A stretch of 64,000 nucleotides of DNA from Pelodictyon luteolum DSM 273 (GCF_000012485.1 NC_007512.1:1759501-1823500); one strand, 5' to 3'; positions 18,085 through 28,569 are shown, numbered from the stretch's first letter. Numbers and translations: made by a program. Notes: generated from the sequence alone by a model not told the origin.

Positions 18085-18242
18085 GGATAGTTGCTTTCCG
18101 TTAATTTGCTATACTGCAGGAGGAGCATTATGCGGCCGGGGAAAAACGCTCCATTATGATTTGTAAGAATTTAGTAAATATGTTGCGGATTTTTCAATAT
18201 ATGCCACCATACATAAAGCAATCAGGGCAAAAAATATAACGG

Positions 18243-20144
18243 ATGATTCCCCATGAGACCATCGACGAGGTCCGCCAGGCGGCCGACATCGTCGACATCA
18301 TCTCCGACTACCTCACCCTGCGACAAGCCGGACGCAGCTTCAAGGCCCTGTCGCCGTTCACGCAGGAAAAAACACCCTCGTTCGTCGTTTCGCCCGAGAA
18401 ACAGATCTATAAATGTTTCTCCACGGGCAAGGGAGGCAATGTATTCTCCTTTGTGATGGAGATGGAAAAAGTCTCCTTCCCCGAAGCTGTCGAACTGGTC
18501 GCAAAACGTGCGGGCATAGATATCAGCCGGTTCACCTCGAAAAACGCCGGAGAGGATGCGAAGGAGGACACCCGCACCAACACGCTTCGCTGGGCGGCCC
18601 GCCACTTCCACTCCACGCTCGAGAGAGACCACGGAAGCCCCGGCTACGCCTATCTTGCCGCCGAGAGGGGGCTCTCTGCAACCACCATCAAAAGCTTCGG
18701 GCTCGGCTACGCCCCCCCGGGGTGGGATCACCTGCTCCATGCCGCAAAAAATGCGGGCATCGAACGCAAGCACCTGGAAAGCCTCGGGCTCATCACTGAA
18801 AACCGCCAGAAAAAGTCCTGGTACGACACATTCCGAAACCGTGTCATCTTTCCCATTTTCTCCATCGGAGGCCAGGTCGTGGGCTTTGGCGGCAGAACCC
18901 TCGAAAAAAGTCCCGACACGCCGAAGTACCTGAACTCGCAGGAAAGCTCCATCTTTGAAAAGTCGAAACTCCTTTACGGGCTCAACACGGCAAAAAACGA
19001 GATCCGCTCGAGCGCTCAGGCCATCCTCGTTGAGGGTTACATGGACGTGCTGGCGCTCCATCAGGCTGGCATCACCTCAGCCGTAGCATCCTGCGGCACA
19101 TCACTCACCCGCTACCAGGCCAAAATCATCGGGCGCTACGCCAAAAGCGTCCTCTTCGTCTACGATGCGGACCCAGCAGGAAAGAAGTCCATGATGGCAG
19201 GCATCGACATCCTGCTTTCGGAAAACATCACCCCCATCATCCTCATGCTGCCGCCGGGAGACGACCCGGACAGCTTCGTCAAACGGGAGGGCAGGGAGAA
19301 GTTTCTGGCGTTAAGCAGAAAAGAGAGCCTCAGCTTCCTGGATTTCCAGATCCGATTCCACCGGGAAGCAGGCGCCTTCGAGACCCCGGAACTGAAAGCC
19401 GACGCCATCGGCAGCATGGTCCGGACCATTGGGCTTGCCGCAGACCCGGTCCGCCGGGAGCTCTACCTGCAGGAACTTTCCGAAAAAATCGGGATCAGCC
19501 TGCAGGCACTCAACGAAGTGCTCCCCGCCGGAAATCCCGGAAAAAGACAGAGCGCTCCCCCGCCGCCGCCGCCCGGGCGAGCGAAGCAGGTGAAACCGAT
19601 CGTTGCAGGCCCTATCTCGGTGCTTGAGAAGACCTTTGTGAAAGCCCTTCTTGAAAGCACGGCCTACGGCAATGTCGTCCTTGAGTTCGCCGCCTCGCAC
19701 GAGGCGATGCTGATGCTCCGGAACCCTGCCGCCCAGCATATCTTCCTGCACATGATCCGCCGCTACCACGAAATCTCCGCCGACCCGGATGCCCGCATCG
19801 ACGTGGCAACCGAAATCGGCCTCTTCGGCCGGCCGGACGCCGAAGACCTCGCCACGGGACTCCTCATGGACCAGCCGGTCAGCAACAAGTGGCTTGAAAA
19901 AACCGACCTGCACGGCGACAGCGCAAGACGTTGCCTCGGGATGTTTCTCGATGCCTTCAAAAACCTGATACTCGAACCGCTGCTCGACGAAAAGGACCGG
20001 CTGATGGAGGCGATACGGACCGAGGCGGAAACCGAAAAGGAAATCGCCCTGTCCAGGGAAAAAATCACCCTCGACAAAAAGATCCGCACCACCGCTCTCG
20101 AACTGAGCGAGATGATCGCCGCGATCCTCGAGCGCCGCCAGTAA
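18243..20144 (+). CDS. dnaG: DNA primase lacking most zinc ligands
   Basis: DnaG makes RNA primers at the replication fork. The 633-residue protein has the N-terminal primase zinc-domain fold (SPFTQEKTPSFVV, KQIYKCFSTGKGGNVFSF) and the catalytic core. Its Toprim domain includes LVEGYMDVLALHQAG and F-V-Y-D-A-D-P-A-G-K, and a C-terminal helicase-binding region follows from about 430. In the zinc domain the usual Cys-His-Cys-Cys set reads Ser37, Thr40, Cys58, Thr61, so three of four ligands are missing while the surrounding residues are kept. Similar loss, as I recall, occurs in some Bacteroidetes primases. A proline-rich linker (PPPPPPGRAK) lies near residues 440-450. Ribosome site is weak. Confidence 0.93.
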   Translation: MIPHETIDEVRQAADIVDIISDYLTLRQAGRSFKALSPFTQEKTPSFVVSPEKQIYKCFSTGKGGNVFSFVMEMEKVSFPEAVELVAKRAGIDISRFTSKNAGEDAKEDTRTNTLRWAARHFHSTLERDHGSPGYAYLAAERGLSATTIKSFGLGYAPPGWDHLLHAAKNAGIERKHLESLGLITENRQKKSWYDTFRNRVIFPIFSIGGQVVGFGGRTLEKSPDTPKYLNSQESSIFEKSKLLYGLNTAKNEIRSSAQAILVEGYMDVLALHQAGITSAVASCGTSLTRYQAKIIGRYAKSVLFVYDADPAGKKSMMAGIDILLSENITPIILMLPPGDDPDSFVKREGREKFLALSRKESLSFLDFQIRFHREAGAFETPELKADAIGSMVRTIGLAADPVRRELYLQELSEKIGISLQALNEVLPAGNPGKRQSAPPPPPPGRAKQVKPIVAGPISVLEKTFVKALLESTAYGNVVLEFAASHEAMLMLRNPAAQHIFLHMIRRYHEISADPDARIDVATEIGLFGRPDAEDLATGLLMDQPVSNKWLEKTDLHGDSARRCLGMFLDAFKNLILEPLLDEKDRLMEAIRTEAETEKEIALSREKITLDKKIRTTALELSEMIAAILERRQ

Positions 20145-20158
20145 GCCCCCTTCAACAT

Positions 20159-20192
20159 AAAAAAAGCCGCTCCAGGGGAACCCCGGGGCGGC
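20159..20192 (-). terminator. Terminator of glyA
   Basis: On the minus strand a stem GCCGCCCC/GGAGCGGC (one G-T pair) with further GC pairs is followed by seven T residues. It sits between the convergent dnaG and glyA, 28 bp after the glyA stop. Confidence 0.85.
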
Positions 20193-20219
20193 TGTAAGAC
20201 TGCTGAAGGAAATGGTGGC

Positions 20220-21542
20220 TCAGGGAGTCACGCCGTAACCTTCGAGCGGGTTTTGGAGGCAGAGCGAACGGATCTCCGCCTTTACATCTTTACAGGTCGC
20301 AGCGATAGTGCTCTCGGCTGCTCCGGTGATCACCCGGTCAATGAGTTCGGCAATAAGGGTGGCATCGGCTTCTTTCATGCCCCTTGTCGTCATGGCGGCG
20401 GTTCCGATGCGGATGCCACTGGTCACGAAGGGTGACTTGTCGTCGAAGGGAACCATATTCTTGTTGACCGTGATGCCTGCATCGTGCAGGAGGTTCTCGG
20501 CAACCTTGCCGTTGACATCCTTGTTGCGCAGGTCAAGCAGCATGAGATGGTTCTTTGTACCACCGCTGACGATATTGTATCCGAGGGAAGTGAAGCGTTC
20601 CGCCATTGAAGCGGCGTTTTTGCGCACCTGCACGGCATACTCGCGGAACTCGGGACGGAGCGCCTCACCGAATGCGACCGCCTTGCCGGCAATGATGTGC
20701 ATAAGCGGGCCACCCTGGATGCCGGGCATGACCTCGGCGTCCATCACCTCCGACATCATCTTCACCCTCGGGCCGTTCTTCGTCTTGATGGTGATGCCCA
20801 TCGGGTTCTCGAAGTCCTTGCCCATCATGATCATGCCGCCGCGGGGACCGCGGAGGGTCTTATGGGTGGTGGTGGTCACAAAGTGGCAGTGCGGCATCGG
20901 GTCCGTCAGCAGTCCTGCTGCGATGAGCCCTGCCGGGTGTGCGATATCGGCCATGAGGAACGCGCCGACCTTGTCGGCGATCTCGCGGAAGGCCTTGAAG
21001 TCGAAGCCCTGAGAGTAGGCGCTGGCTCCGCAGATAATCAGGCGGGGCTTGAAGTCAAGAGCCATTTCCTCGACCTTGTTCATATCGATGATGCCGGTCT
21101 CGCGATCCACTCCGTATGAGCGGGCGTCGAACATCTGGCCGGAAAAGTTCACGGAGCTGCCGTGGGTCAGGTGACCTCCATGGGAAAGGTCGAGGCCCAT
21201 GATACGGTCGCCGGGTTTCAGGACGGAAAAGAGCACGGCCATGTTGGCACTCGAACCCGAATGGGGCTGGACGTTGACATATTCGCACCCGAACAGTTTC
21301 CTGGCACGCTCACGGGCCAGATCCTCGGCGATGTCGACGAACTCGCAACCGCCGTAGTATCGCTTGCCGGGATAGCCCTCGGCATACTTGTTGGTCATCA
21401 CCGAACCACATGCCTGCATGACCGCACGGCTGGTGAAGTTCTCCGAGGCGATCAGCTCGAGGGTTTCCATCTGGCGTACCGTTTCACCGGCAATCGCGTC
21501 AAAAACCTCACGGTCCTGCATCTTCAGGATATCGGTGTCCAT
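20220..21542 (-). CDS. glyA: Serine hydroxymethyltransferase
   Basis: GlyA interconverts serine and glycine while loading tetrahydrofolate with a one-carbon unit. The 440-residue protein has [33 protein letters not shown], the PLP-lysine segment [15 protein letters not shown] and [13 protein letters not shown]. It feeds the same one-carbon pool as the glycine cleavage proteins encoded at 46523-48246. The upstream ribBA gene is on the same strand, 50 bp away. Confidence 0.96.
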   Translation of the reverse strand: MDTDILKMQDREVFDAIAGETVRQMETLELIASENFTSRAVMQACGSVMTNKYAEGYPGKRYYGGCEFVDIAEDLARERARKLFGCEYVNVQPHSGSSANMAVLFSVLKPGDRIMGLDLSHGGHLTHGSSVNFSGQMFDARSYGVDRETGIIDMNKVEEMALDFKPRLIICGASAYSQGFDFKAFREIADKVGAFLMADIAHPAGLIAAGLLTDPMPHCHFVTTTTHKTLRGPRGGMIMMGKDFENPMGITIKTKNGPRVKMMSEVMDAEVMPGIQGGPLMHIIAGKAVAFGEALRPEFREYAVQVRKNAASMAERFTSLGYNIVSGGTKNHLMLLDLRNKDVNGKVAENLLHDAGITVNKNMVPFDDKSPFVTSGIRIGTAAMTTRGMKEADATLIAELIDRVITGAAESTIAATCKDVKAEIRSLCLQNPLEGYGVTP

Positions 21543-21592
21543 CGTGTATCGTTCCTTTTTCCTTTACGGAAGTTTATTGTTGAATTGAAGTT

Positions 21593-22822
21593 TCAGTGGC
21601 CTTTATGGCATGAGCAGCTGATCATGTGGCCCATCTTGTCACGCTTGGTCTCCAGATAAAACTGGTTCACTTCGTTCGGCGCGATTTCAAGCGGTAAGCG
21701 CTCGACGATCTCAAGCCCGTAACCCTCAAGGCCGATGACCTTCTTGGGGTTGTTGGTAAGAAGGCGCATCTTGCGCACACCGAGGTCCTGGAGAATCTGG
21801 GCGCCTATGCCGTAATCGCGAAGATCGGCCTTGAAACCGAGCTGTTCGTTGGCCTCGACGGTATCGAAGCCTTCGTCCTGCAGGTTATAGGCCTTGAGCT
21901 TGTTGATGAGGCCGATTCCGCGTCCTTCCTGCATCAGGTAGACCAGCACCCCGCGGCCCTCCTTTTCGATCATGCGGAGCGCGGAGGCCAGCTGGTTGCC
22001 GCAGTCGCAGCGGAGCGAGGCGAAGGTGTCGCCGGTCGCGCACTGCGAATGCACCCGTACAAGAACCGGCTCGCCGCTGGAGACGTCTCCCTTCACGAAA
22101 GCCATGTGGTTGTGGTGGTCGATGAACGACTCATAGGCGATAAGGCCGAACTCCCCGTAGGCGGTCGGAAGCTTCGACTCGACGGCGCGCTCGACGAGTT
22201 TGTTGCGCTGCATCCGGTAGGCCACCAGATCCTTGATGGTAATGAGCTTCAAACCGAACTTCTCCTTGAACTTCAACAGCTCGGGAAGGCGGGCCATGCT
22301 GCCGTCGTCGTGGAGGATCTCGCAGAGCAGTCCGACAGGGCTGCAGCCGGCAAGCCGGGCGAGGTCTACAGCCGCTTCGGTATGGCCGACCCGGCGCAGC
22401 ACCCCGCCGTCCATGGCGCGGAGCGGGAAAATGTGTCCGGGACGTGAAAAACTGTCGGCATGGGAGGCCGGGTCGCCGAGCATCTTGATGGTCGTCGCCC
22501 GGTCGTATACGGAGATCCCGGTGGTCACCCCTTCGGCAATGGCATCGACGGATACGGTGAAGTTGGTTTCATGCTGCGAAGTGTTGCGCTGCACCATCGG
22601 ATCAAGCTGGAGCTCCCGGGCCCTCTCCATCGTGACGGCGACGCAGAGCAGTCCGCGGGCCTCGCGGGTGATGAAATTGATCATCTCCGTTGTCACATGG
22701 TCGGCCGCCGCGATGAAATCGCCCTCGTTCTCCCGGTCCTCGTCATCGATGACAATCACCAGTTTACCCTGCCTGATATCCTCTACCGCCGATTCTATCG
22801 TATCGAATTTGATGGTGTCCAT
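21593..22822 (-). CDS. ribBA: Bifunctional DHBP synthase / GTP cyclohydrolase II
   Basis: RibBA carries the two entry steps of riboflavin synthesis. The first half (about 1-200) is 3,4-dihydroxy-2-butanone 4-phosphate synthase with [14 protein letters not shown] and the [12 protein letters not shown] loop. The second half is GTP cyclohydrolase II with the zinc site [15 protein letters not shown] and the catalytic R-G-I-G-L-I-N-K region. The 409-residue length from MDTIKFD fits; the open frame upstream (52 codons) does not resemble the family. I looked for an FMN riboswitch in the 206 bp before the start and found none. Flavin supply matters for the left-end flavin transferase cluster but is not linked to it here. 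Confidence 0.95.
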   Translation of the reverse strand: MDTIKFDTIESAVEDIRQGKLVIVIDDEDRENEGDFIAAADHVTTEMINFITREARGLLCVAVTMERARELQLDPMVQRNTSQHETNFTVSVDAIAEGVTTGISVYDRATTIKMLGDPASHADSFSRPGHIFPLRAMDGGVLRRVGHTEAAVDLARLAGCSPVGLLCEILHDDGSMARLPELLKFKEKFGLKLITIKDLVAYRMQRNKLVERAVESKLPTAYGEFGLIAYESFIDHHNHMAFVKGDVSSGEPVLVRVHSQCATGDTFASLRCDCGNQLASALRMIEKEGRGVLVYLMQEGRGIGLINKLKAYNLQDEGFDTVEANEQLGFKADLRDYGIGAQILQDLGVRKMRLLTNNPKKVIGLEGYGLEIVERLPLEIAPNEVNQFYLETKRDKMGHMISCSCHKGH

Positions 22823-23028
22823 GTGGGGTTGTACGCTGTTGGTTCTGGCCTTCCGCCTGTAAAAGTCCCTGTAATGTAAAAAAAATCCCCGTCCATTTTC
22901 AGCCTGCAACCCTCCACTTTTGTTATCGAACCGCATTTTCGTATACTCTTCGGGCTTTATAATAAAGCACTGAATCATTACCTTTACCGTCAGCCCCGTC
23001 TAAGAGCCATTAAACCATTCGAGACTGC

Positions 23029-24888
23029 ATGAGCACACACGCTTCCGCCCTCAGCGCCGAGGTTGCCGCACTGGCGGCGAAACTCCCTCAGGACCGTCTC
23101 CGCAAAGCCAAGGAACACGGTTTTTCTGATACCCAGATCGCCAACATATTCAGCACTGAGGAAGCCGTCGTGCGGCAGCTCCGCAAGCAGTACGGCCTCG
23201 ACTCGGTCTTTAAAACCGTCGACACCTGTGCTGCGGAATTCGACGCAAAAACCCCCTACCACTACTCCACCTACGACGAAGAAAACGAATCGGTCCGTTC
23301 CGAGAATAAAAAAGTGATCATCCTCGGCGGCGGACCGAACCGCATCGGCCAGGGAATCGAGTTCGACTACTGCTGCGTGCAGGCGGTCTTCGCCCTCAGG
23401 GAAGCCGGCTACGAGACCATCATGGTCAACTGCAACCCCGAAACCGTCTCGACCGACTACGACATCGCCGACAAGCTTTACTTCGAACCGCTGACCTTCG
23501 AAGACACCATCCGCATCATCGAGCATGAGCAGCCGCTCGGCGTCATCGTCAGCTTCGGCGGACAGACCCCCCTGAAGCTCTCCGGCAGACTGCACGAAGC
23601 AGGCGTAACCATCCTCGGCACCTCTCCGGAAGGCATTGACCTTGCCGAAGACCGGAAGAAGTTCGGCGCCCTGCTTGACCGCCTCAACATCCCGCACCCC
23701 GAATACGGCACGGCTGTCTGCCTCGAGGAGGCCCAGGCCATCACCCGCCGGATCGGCTATCCGGTCCTCGTCCGTCCAAGTTACGTGCTCGGCGGCCGGG
23801 CCATGAAAATCATCTACAGCGACGACTCCCTGAAGGAGTACGTCGATCAGGCACTCTTCATCACTGAAAAGTACCCGCTCCTCGTCGACCGCTTCCTGGA
23901 AACCGCCGTCGAGTTCGACATCGACGCCATTGCCGACGAGAGCGACTGCGTCATCAGCGGCATCATGCAGCATGTCGAGGCTGCAGGCATCCACAGCGGC
24001 GACTCCACCTCCATCCTCCCCTACCACAACATCAGCCCGGAGGTCATCGCAAAGATGAAGGAGTACACCCGCATCATGGCCCGTAACATCAAGGTGGTCG
24101 GACTCATGAATGTGCAGTACGCAGTGCAGAACAACAGCGTCTATGTGATTGAAGTCAACCCTCGGGCCAGCCGCACGGTGCCGTTCGTCGGCAAGGCGAC
24201 GGCCATCCCCGTCGTGAAGATCGCCACCCGCGTCATGCTCGGCGAAAAGCTCTCGGACCTGCGCCGCGAATTCGATCTGAAAGACTGCGACGAACTCGGC
24301 ATGAAACACATGGCCATCAAGGAACCGGTCTTCCCCTTCTCGAAATTCGTCAAGTCCGGCGTCTACCTCGGCCCCGAAATGCGCTCCACCGGAGAGGCCA
24401 TGAGCCTTGCTGAAGAGTTCCCCGAAGCGTTTGCCAAAGCCTACCAGGCGGCAAACATGCACCTGCCGCTCTCCGGCTCGGTGTTCATAAGCGTCAACGA
24501 CCAGGACAAGAACCACCGCATCCTCGACATCGCCCGTTCGCTGTACAGAATGGACTTCGACCTTGTCGCAACTGAAGGCACTTACCGGTTCCTGAAGGAC
24601 AACGGCATTGAATGCAAAATGGTGTTCAAGGTAGGTGAAGAGGGACGGCCGAACATTTTCGACATCATCAAGCACGGCAAGATCAACTTCGTCATCAACA
24701 CACCGAGGGGCGAGCAGGCACTCCACGACGAAGAGGCCATCGGTGCCGCCTCGGTGCTCAGCAACGTGCCGTTCGTCACCACCATCGAAGCCGCTGAAGC
24801 CTCCGTACAGGCGATTGACTGCATCCGCCACCAGGAGTTTGGAGTGAAAAGTCTCCAGGAATACGCATCCTATCGCAACGCCAGATAA
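23029..24888 (+). CDS. carB: Carbamoyl phosphate synthase large subunit, C-terminal half (split CarB)
   Basis: Full CarB is about 1070 residues; this gene encodes only 619 and begins in what is the oligomerisation domain. The order is: end of the oligomerisation domain (1-85, with HGFSDTQIANIF and VDTCAAEF), the carbamoyl-phosphate ATP-grasp domain (about 90-480, with GGGPNRIGQGIEFDYC and VRPSYVLGGRAM), and the C-terminal MGS-like allosteric domain (about 485-619). The carboxyphosphate half is not in this window, so it must be encoded elsewhere. A clean ATG start and intact domains argue for a true gene split, as in some archaea and Aquifex, not decay. The ferritin-like gene follows 13 bp later. 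Confidence 0.9.
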   Translation: MSTHASALSAEVAALAAKLPQDRLRKAKEHGFSDTQIANIFSTEEAVVRQLRKQYGLDSVFKTVDTCAAEFDAKTPYHYSTYDEENESVRSENKKVIILGGGPNRIGQGIEFDYCCVQAVFALREAGYETIMVNCNPETVSTDYDIADKLYFEPLTFEDTIRIIEHEQPLGVIVSFGGQTPLKLSGRLHEAGVTILGTSPEGIDLAEDRKKFGALLDRLNIPHPEYGTAVCLEEAQAITRRIGYPVLVRPSYVLGGRAMKIIYSDDSLKEYVDQALFITEKYPLLVDRFLETAVEFDIDAIADESDCVISGIMQHVEAAGIHSGDSTSILPYHNISPEVIAKMKEYTRIMARNIKVVGLMNVQYAVQNNSVYVIEVNPRASRTVPFVGKATAIPVVKIATRVMLGEKLSDLRREFDLKDCDELGMKHMAIKEPVFPFSKFVKSGVYLGPEMRSTGEAMSLAEEFPEAFAKAYQAANMHLPLSGSVFISVNDQDKNHRILDIARSLYRMDFDLVATEGTYRFLKDNGIECKMVFKVGEEGRPNIFDIIKHGKINFVINTPRGEQALHDEEAIGAASVLSNVPFVTTIEAAEASVQAIDCIRHQEFGVKSLQEYASYRNAR

Positions 24889-24901
24889 ACCATCAGGGGC
24901 C

Positions 24902-25375
24902 ATGAAGGAAACCTACCACCGCCATCTGGACGAATCGATCCAGCTTGAGCTCAACCTGGCAAAGCTCTACACCCTCTACCACGACGCATCGGAAGAGGAT
25001 GAGGACTTCTGGTGGCAGCTTGCCATGGAAGAGCGCGGCCACGCCTCACTCCTCCAGCAGGAAAAAAAACAGCCGCAGCCTGAGACGTTCTTTCCCGGAA
25101 ACCTCCTCGCAAAAGACCTGGAGGTTCTCCAGAAAGCCAACAACCGGATAAAATCCCTCATCGAGACGTTCCAAAAGCAGCCCGTCCCGAGAGCTGAACG
25201 GTTTATGGCGGCCCTTGAGCTTGAGCTTTCAGCAGGTGAATCACACTATCAGGAATTTCTCGACAGCCCTACTGAATCAGCTGCGGCAAGCATATTCAAG
25301 CAGCTGAATCAGGAAGACCGCGACCATGCCCTGAGAATCAGGGAGTACATGGAAGAAAACGGGCTTGGATCCTGA
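24902..25375 (+). CDS. Ferritin-like (rubrerythrin-related) protein
   Basis: This 157-residue all-helical protein has a likely diiron pattern: Glu in helix 1 (IQLELNLAKLY), E-E-R-G-H at 43-47, Glu residues in LELELSAGESHY (about 106-115) and E-D-R-D-H at 138-142. This is the four-helix ferritin-like fold without the rubredoxin domain of classical rubrerythrin. A role in iron or peroxide handling is plausible but not shown. It starts 13 bp after carB, with an AGGGG ribosome site, and is convergent with the phosphoesterase gene. Confidence 0.7.
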   Translation: MKETYHRHLDESIQLELNLAKLYTLYHDASEEDEDFWWQLAMEERGHASLLQQEKKQPQPETFFPGNLLAKDLEVLQKANNRIKSLIETFQKQPVPRAERFMAALELELSAGESHYQEFLDSPTESAAASIFKQLNQEDRDHALRIREYMEENGLGS

Positions 25376-25388
25376 TTTCTCCGTTTTT

Positions 25389-26252
25389 TCACGACATCAC
25401 CATAAACCGCTGGGTGAACGCGCCCGAAGCCTCAATCTCGAGCAGACTGTAGCGATTGGGACTGTAGCGGAAACTCCCCCCGTTGATGAACCGGATCCCA
25501 CCGAGAGTGTAGGACTGGAACCGGTGAAAATGTCCGTGCAGCACAACCTGCGCACCTATCTCGCGCATAACACCGAGAAACTCCTGACGGTTCTTCAGCT
25601 CCATCGTCCAGTCGAACGCCTGGTCAAGCAGCGAGTCGGTGCCATATACTTTCAATGCATGATGGCAGAGGCCGAGGATAAAACACCCATCAAGCGCCTT
25701 CATGACAGCAGGAGAGCTTACCGCCCGCAGCTCTGAAGGCTCTATGTACCCTCTTGAACCGAGCGGATTGTCCGTCGCCGACCATGCGTTGACGGAATTG
25801 AAGGCGGCAATGGCCAGTTTGAGGGTGGGGAATCGCAGGACCTTGATGAACGGAAACGCAGCGTCACCAAGCTCGTCTCCCGTCACCAGCTCCTGGAAAA
25901 AACGGCAGAACCGTGCGGCCTTTGCAGTGCAGGCACGATCCCGCATGCCGGGAAGAGGATTCAGGGCATTGTAGAACCGCATCTCCTCCTCGAGATTGAT
26001 GATGTCGTGGTTACCGGGAATCACAGTCGTGCGTGCCCAGTGATACCAGCCGTGCCGAAGAAGAAGCTCCCTCACGATCTCCCAGTCCGCCTCTTTGGCC
26101 CGGTCGGATAGATCGCCGGAAATGACCAGATGATCAATCCCCGAACGGCTGAAATGGCCAAGCATCCGGTCGAGATCCTGCAGCTGGCGACGGTCCCCCC
26201 GCCCGGCGATGTGCAGGTCGGAGATGTGTACTATTTTTACTTCTTCACCCAT
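25389..26252 (-). CDS. Calcineurin-like metallophosphoesterase
   Basis: The five metallophosphoesterase blocks are present in order: H-I-S-D-L-H-I, I-S-G-D-L-S-D, IPGNHD, a middle His (GLCHHA) and HGHFHRF. Length is 287 residues from the ATG chosen because family homology begins directly after it; a GTG 66 bp upstream would add an unrelated N-terminus. These enzymes use two metal ions to cleave phosphate esters; the substrate (nucleotide, phospholipid or other) cannot be told. No signal peptide is seen. It diverges from glgP. Confidence 0.84.
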   Translation of the reverse strand: MGEEVKIVHISDLHIAGRGDRRQLQDLDRMLGHFSRSGIDHLVISGDLSDRAKEADWEIVRELLLRHGWYHWARTTVIPGNHDIINLEEEMRFYNALNPLPGMRDRACTAKAARFCRFFQELVTGDELGDAAFPFIKVLRFPTLKLAIAAFNSVNAWSATDNPLGSRGYIEPSELRAVSSPAVMKALDGCFILGLCHHALKVYGTDSLLDQAFDWTMELKNRQEFLGVMREIGAQVVLHGHFHRFQSYTLGGIRFINGGSFRYSPNRYSLLEIEASGAFTQRFMVMS

Positions 26253-26408
26253 CAATTGCAGAAGATTGCGGTTTTCAATTCTAAAAGAGTAAATTGTGCC
26301 ATTGAAATTATGAGGCACATAAAAATGCCGTAATAACCCTCACTGCAGGAAGATACTTCCTTTCATCCAATCCGCGGCAGCAATGCCTGCAAAATACCCC
26401 TCACAACC

Positions 26409-28529
26409 ATGCAAAAAAAGATAATTGCACTGAAAGAGCTCACCGGAAACCTCTGGTGGTCATGGGATACTGAAGCCAAACAGATCTTCGAAGACCTCTC
26501 CCCCCTGCTCTGGGAGCGGAACAACCACAATCCGGTTGAACTCCTCCGCCACATCTCCAATGACGAACTTGCAGCCCGCTGCCAGTGTCAGCTCGGCGAA
26601 CGCATCGAGGGCGTGCACGCCCGCTTCTGCGAGTACATGGAGAAAAAAGACACCTGGGCCGCACTGAACGCACCGGAACTGACAAAGAACCCCGTCGCTT
26701 ACTTCAGCGCCGAGTTCGGCATCCATGAAAGTGTCCGCATCTACTCGGGCGGACTCGGCGTCCTTTCCGGCGACCACATCAAGTCGGCAAGCGACCTCGG
26801 CATCAACTTCGTCGGCGTCACCCTCTTCTATAAAGAAGGCTATTTCCGTCAGTACCTCAACCACGACGGCTGGCAGATGGAGGACTACCCTCTCCAGTAC
26901 CCTGAAAGCCTTCCGATCGAAAAAGTCACCGGCCCCGACGGCAAGGACCTCATCATCTCGGTCAACATCGCCCAGAGCGAAGTGTTCGCCCAGGCGTGGA
27001 AACTGAAAGTAGGCCGCGCCGTACTCTATCTGCTCGACACCAACATCCCGGCAAACGAATCGCACTACCGCGACATCTGCTGCAGGGTATACGGCGGCGA
27101 CCAGAACATGCGCATCAACCAGGAGATCGTGCTTGGAATCGGCGGCGCAAAACTTCTCGGCGCACTCGGCCTGACCCCTTCGGTCTACCATATGAACGAA
27201 GGCCACTCGGCATTCCTTACGCTTGAACTCCTTGCCTCTGAACTTGCAGCCGGAAAGAACAAAGAGGCTGCCATGGAGGCCGTCCGCTCCCGTTGCGTCT
27301 TCACCACCCATACCCCCGTCCCTGCCGGCCACGACCGGTTCTCCAGAGACATGATGCATTACACCTTCGACAAGTACCTCGCCCTCACCGGCATGGACTT
27401 CGAAGACCTGATGCTGCTTGGTTCCGAAGACCCGAAAAACACCCAGGGGCTCTTCACCATGACGGTGCTTGCCCTCCAGCTCTCGCGCGCTGCCAACGGC
27501 GTTTCGAAACTGCACGGACAGGTGTCGCGTGAAATGTGGCAGCACCTCTATGCCGGCAAAAAAGTCGAAGAGGTGCCGATCGGCCACATCACCAACGGCG
27601 TGCATGCTCCCAGCTGGGCATGCGGCTACACCGAAACCTTCTGGAACCGCGTATCCACGGGCATTGAAGACATGACCCTCTCGCGCGAAGCCGCCGAGGC
27701 TGCGCTCGCAAAGGTCACCGACGAAGAGCTCTGGTCGCTCCGCTACACCCTGAAGCGCAACCTGATCGACTTCATCTACCGCTATCTGGCCAACCAGCTC
27801 TTCCACCAGCACAGCATGTCGGGCTACAACCAGTACGATGCGATGCGCTCGGACAAGAACACGCTCTCTCCCGACATCCTCACCATCGGATTCGCACGCC
27901 GCTTTGCAACCTACAAGCGTGCCCCGATGATCTTCAGCGACCTTGACCGCCTGAACAGGATCATCAACAACCCGAAAATGCCTCTGCAGATCGTATTTGC
28001 AGGTAAAGCGCATCCGCACGACGACGCCGGCAAGGACTTCATCCGCCAGATCGTCGAGCACTCCCGCCGTCCGCAGTTCACCGGCAAGGTCATCTTCCTG
28101 GAAAACTACAACCTCGGCGTGGCAAAGCGCATGGTCTCGGGCGTCGACATCTGGCTGAACAACCCGGTGCGGCCGATGGAAGCCAGCGGCACCTCGGGTG
28201 AAAAAACCGTCCTGCACGGCGGACTGAACTTCAGCGTACTTGACGGTTGGTGGCCCGAAGCATACAACGGCGAAAACGGCTGGTCGATCGGACACGGCGA
28301 AACCTTCGAGAACTACGAAGAGCAGGACCGTTTCGACGCAGAGCAGATGTACCAGGTACTGGAAAACCAGATCCTGCCGACATTCTACGAACGGAATGCC
28401 AACAACATCCCGACCCGCTGGATCAAGAAAATCCGCAACGCCATCGCCACCATCGCACCGGAATACAACACCCACCGCATGGTCCGCGACTACGCAAACC
28501 AGTACTACCTGACGAAAGAAGGGAAATGA
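26409..28529 (+). CDS. glgP: Alpha-glucan (glycogen) phosphorylase
   Basis: GlgP releases glucose 1-phosphate from glycogen or maltodextrin. The 706-residue protein is of the shorter alpha-glucan phosphorylase type: NLWWSWDTEA at the start, AYFSAEFGIHESVRIYSGGLGVLSGDH, then the PLP region EASGTSGEKTVLHGGLNFSVLDGWW with the cofactor lysine. Green sulfur bacteria store glycogen for the dark, so this fits mobilisation of the store. It has a strong terminator downstream and so looks monocistronic. Confidence 0.93.
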   Translation: MQKKIIALKELTGNLWWSWDTEAKQIFEDLSPLLWERNNHNPVELLRHISNDELAARCQCQLGERIEGVHARFCEYMEKKDTWAALNAPELTKNPVAYFSAEFGIHESVRIYSGGLGVLSGDHIKSASDLGINFVGVTLFYKEGYFRQYLNHDGWQMEDYPLQYPESLPIEKVTGPDGKDLIISVNIAQSEVFAQAWKLKVGRAVLYLLDTNIPANESHYRDICCRVYGGDQNMRINQEIVLGIGGAKLLGALGLTPSVYHMNEGHSAFLTLELLASELAAGKNKEAAMEAVRSRCVFTTHTPVPAGHDRFSRDMMHYTFDKYLALTGMDFEDLMLLGSEDPKNTQGLFTMTVLALQLSRAANGVSKLHGQVSREMWQHLYAGKKVEEVPIGHITNGVHAPSWACGYTETFWNRVSTGIEDMTLSREAAEAALAKVTDEELWSLRYTLKRNLIDFIYRYLANQLFHQHSMSGYNQYDAMRSDKNTLSPDILTIGFARRFATYKRAPMIFSDLDRLNRIINNPKMPLQIVFAGKAHPHDDAGKDFIRQIVEHSRRPQFTGKVIFLENYNLGVAKRMVSGVDIWLNNPVRPMEASGTSGEKTVLHGGLNFSVLDGWWPEAYNGENGWSIGHGETFENYEEQDRFDAEQMYQVLENQILPTFYERNANNIPTRWIKKIRNAIATIAPEYNTHRMVRDYANQYYLTKEGK

Positions 28530-28569
28530 GCTGTGCCTCACGGGGCAGCTGAACGGAACAGGAAACAGG

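Noticed and set aside
22823-23028. FMN riboswitch before ribBA
   Set aside because: None of the conserved RFN segments is visible in the leader on the minus strand.
22990-24903. Antisense open frame of 637 codons opposite carB
   Set aside because: It mirrors carB almost exactly, is rich in Val/Asp/Gly/Arg in the way of reversed GC-rich codons, and has no family motif. carB is clearly the real gene.
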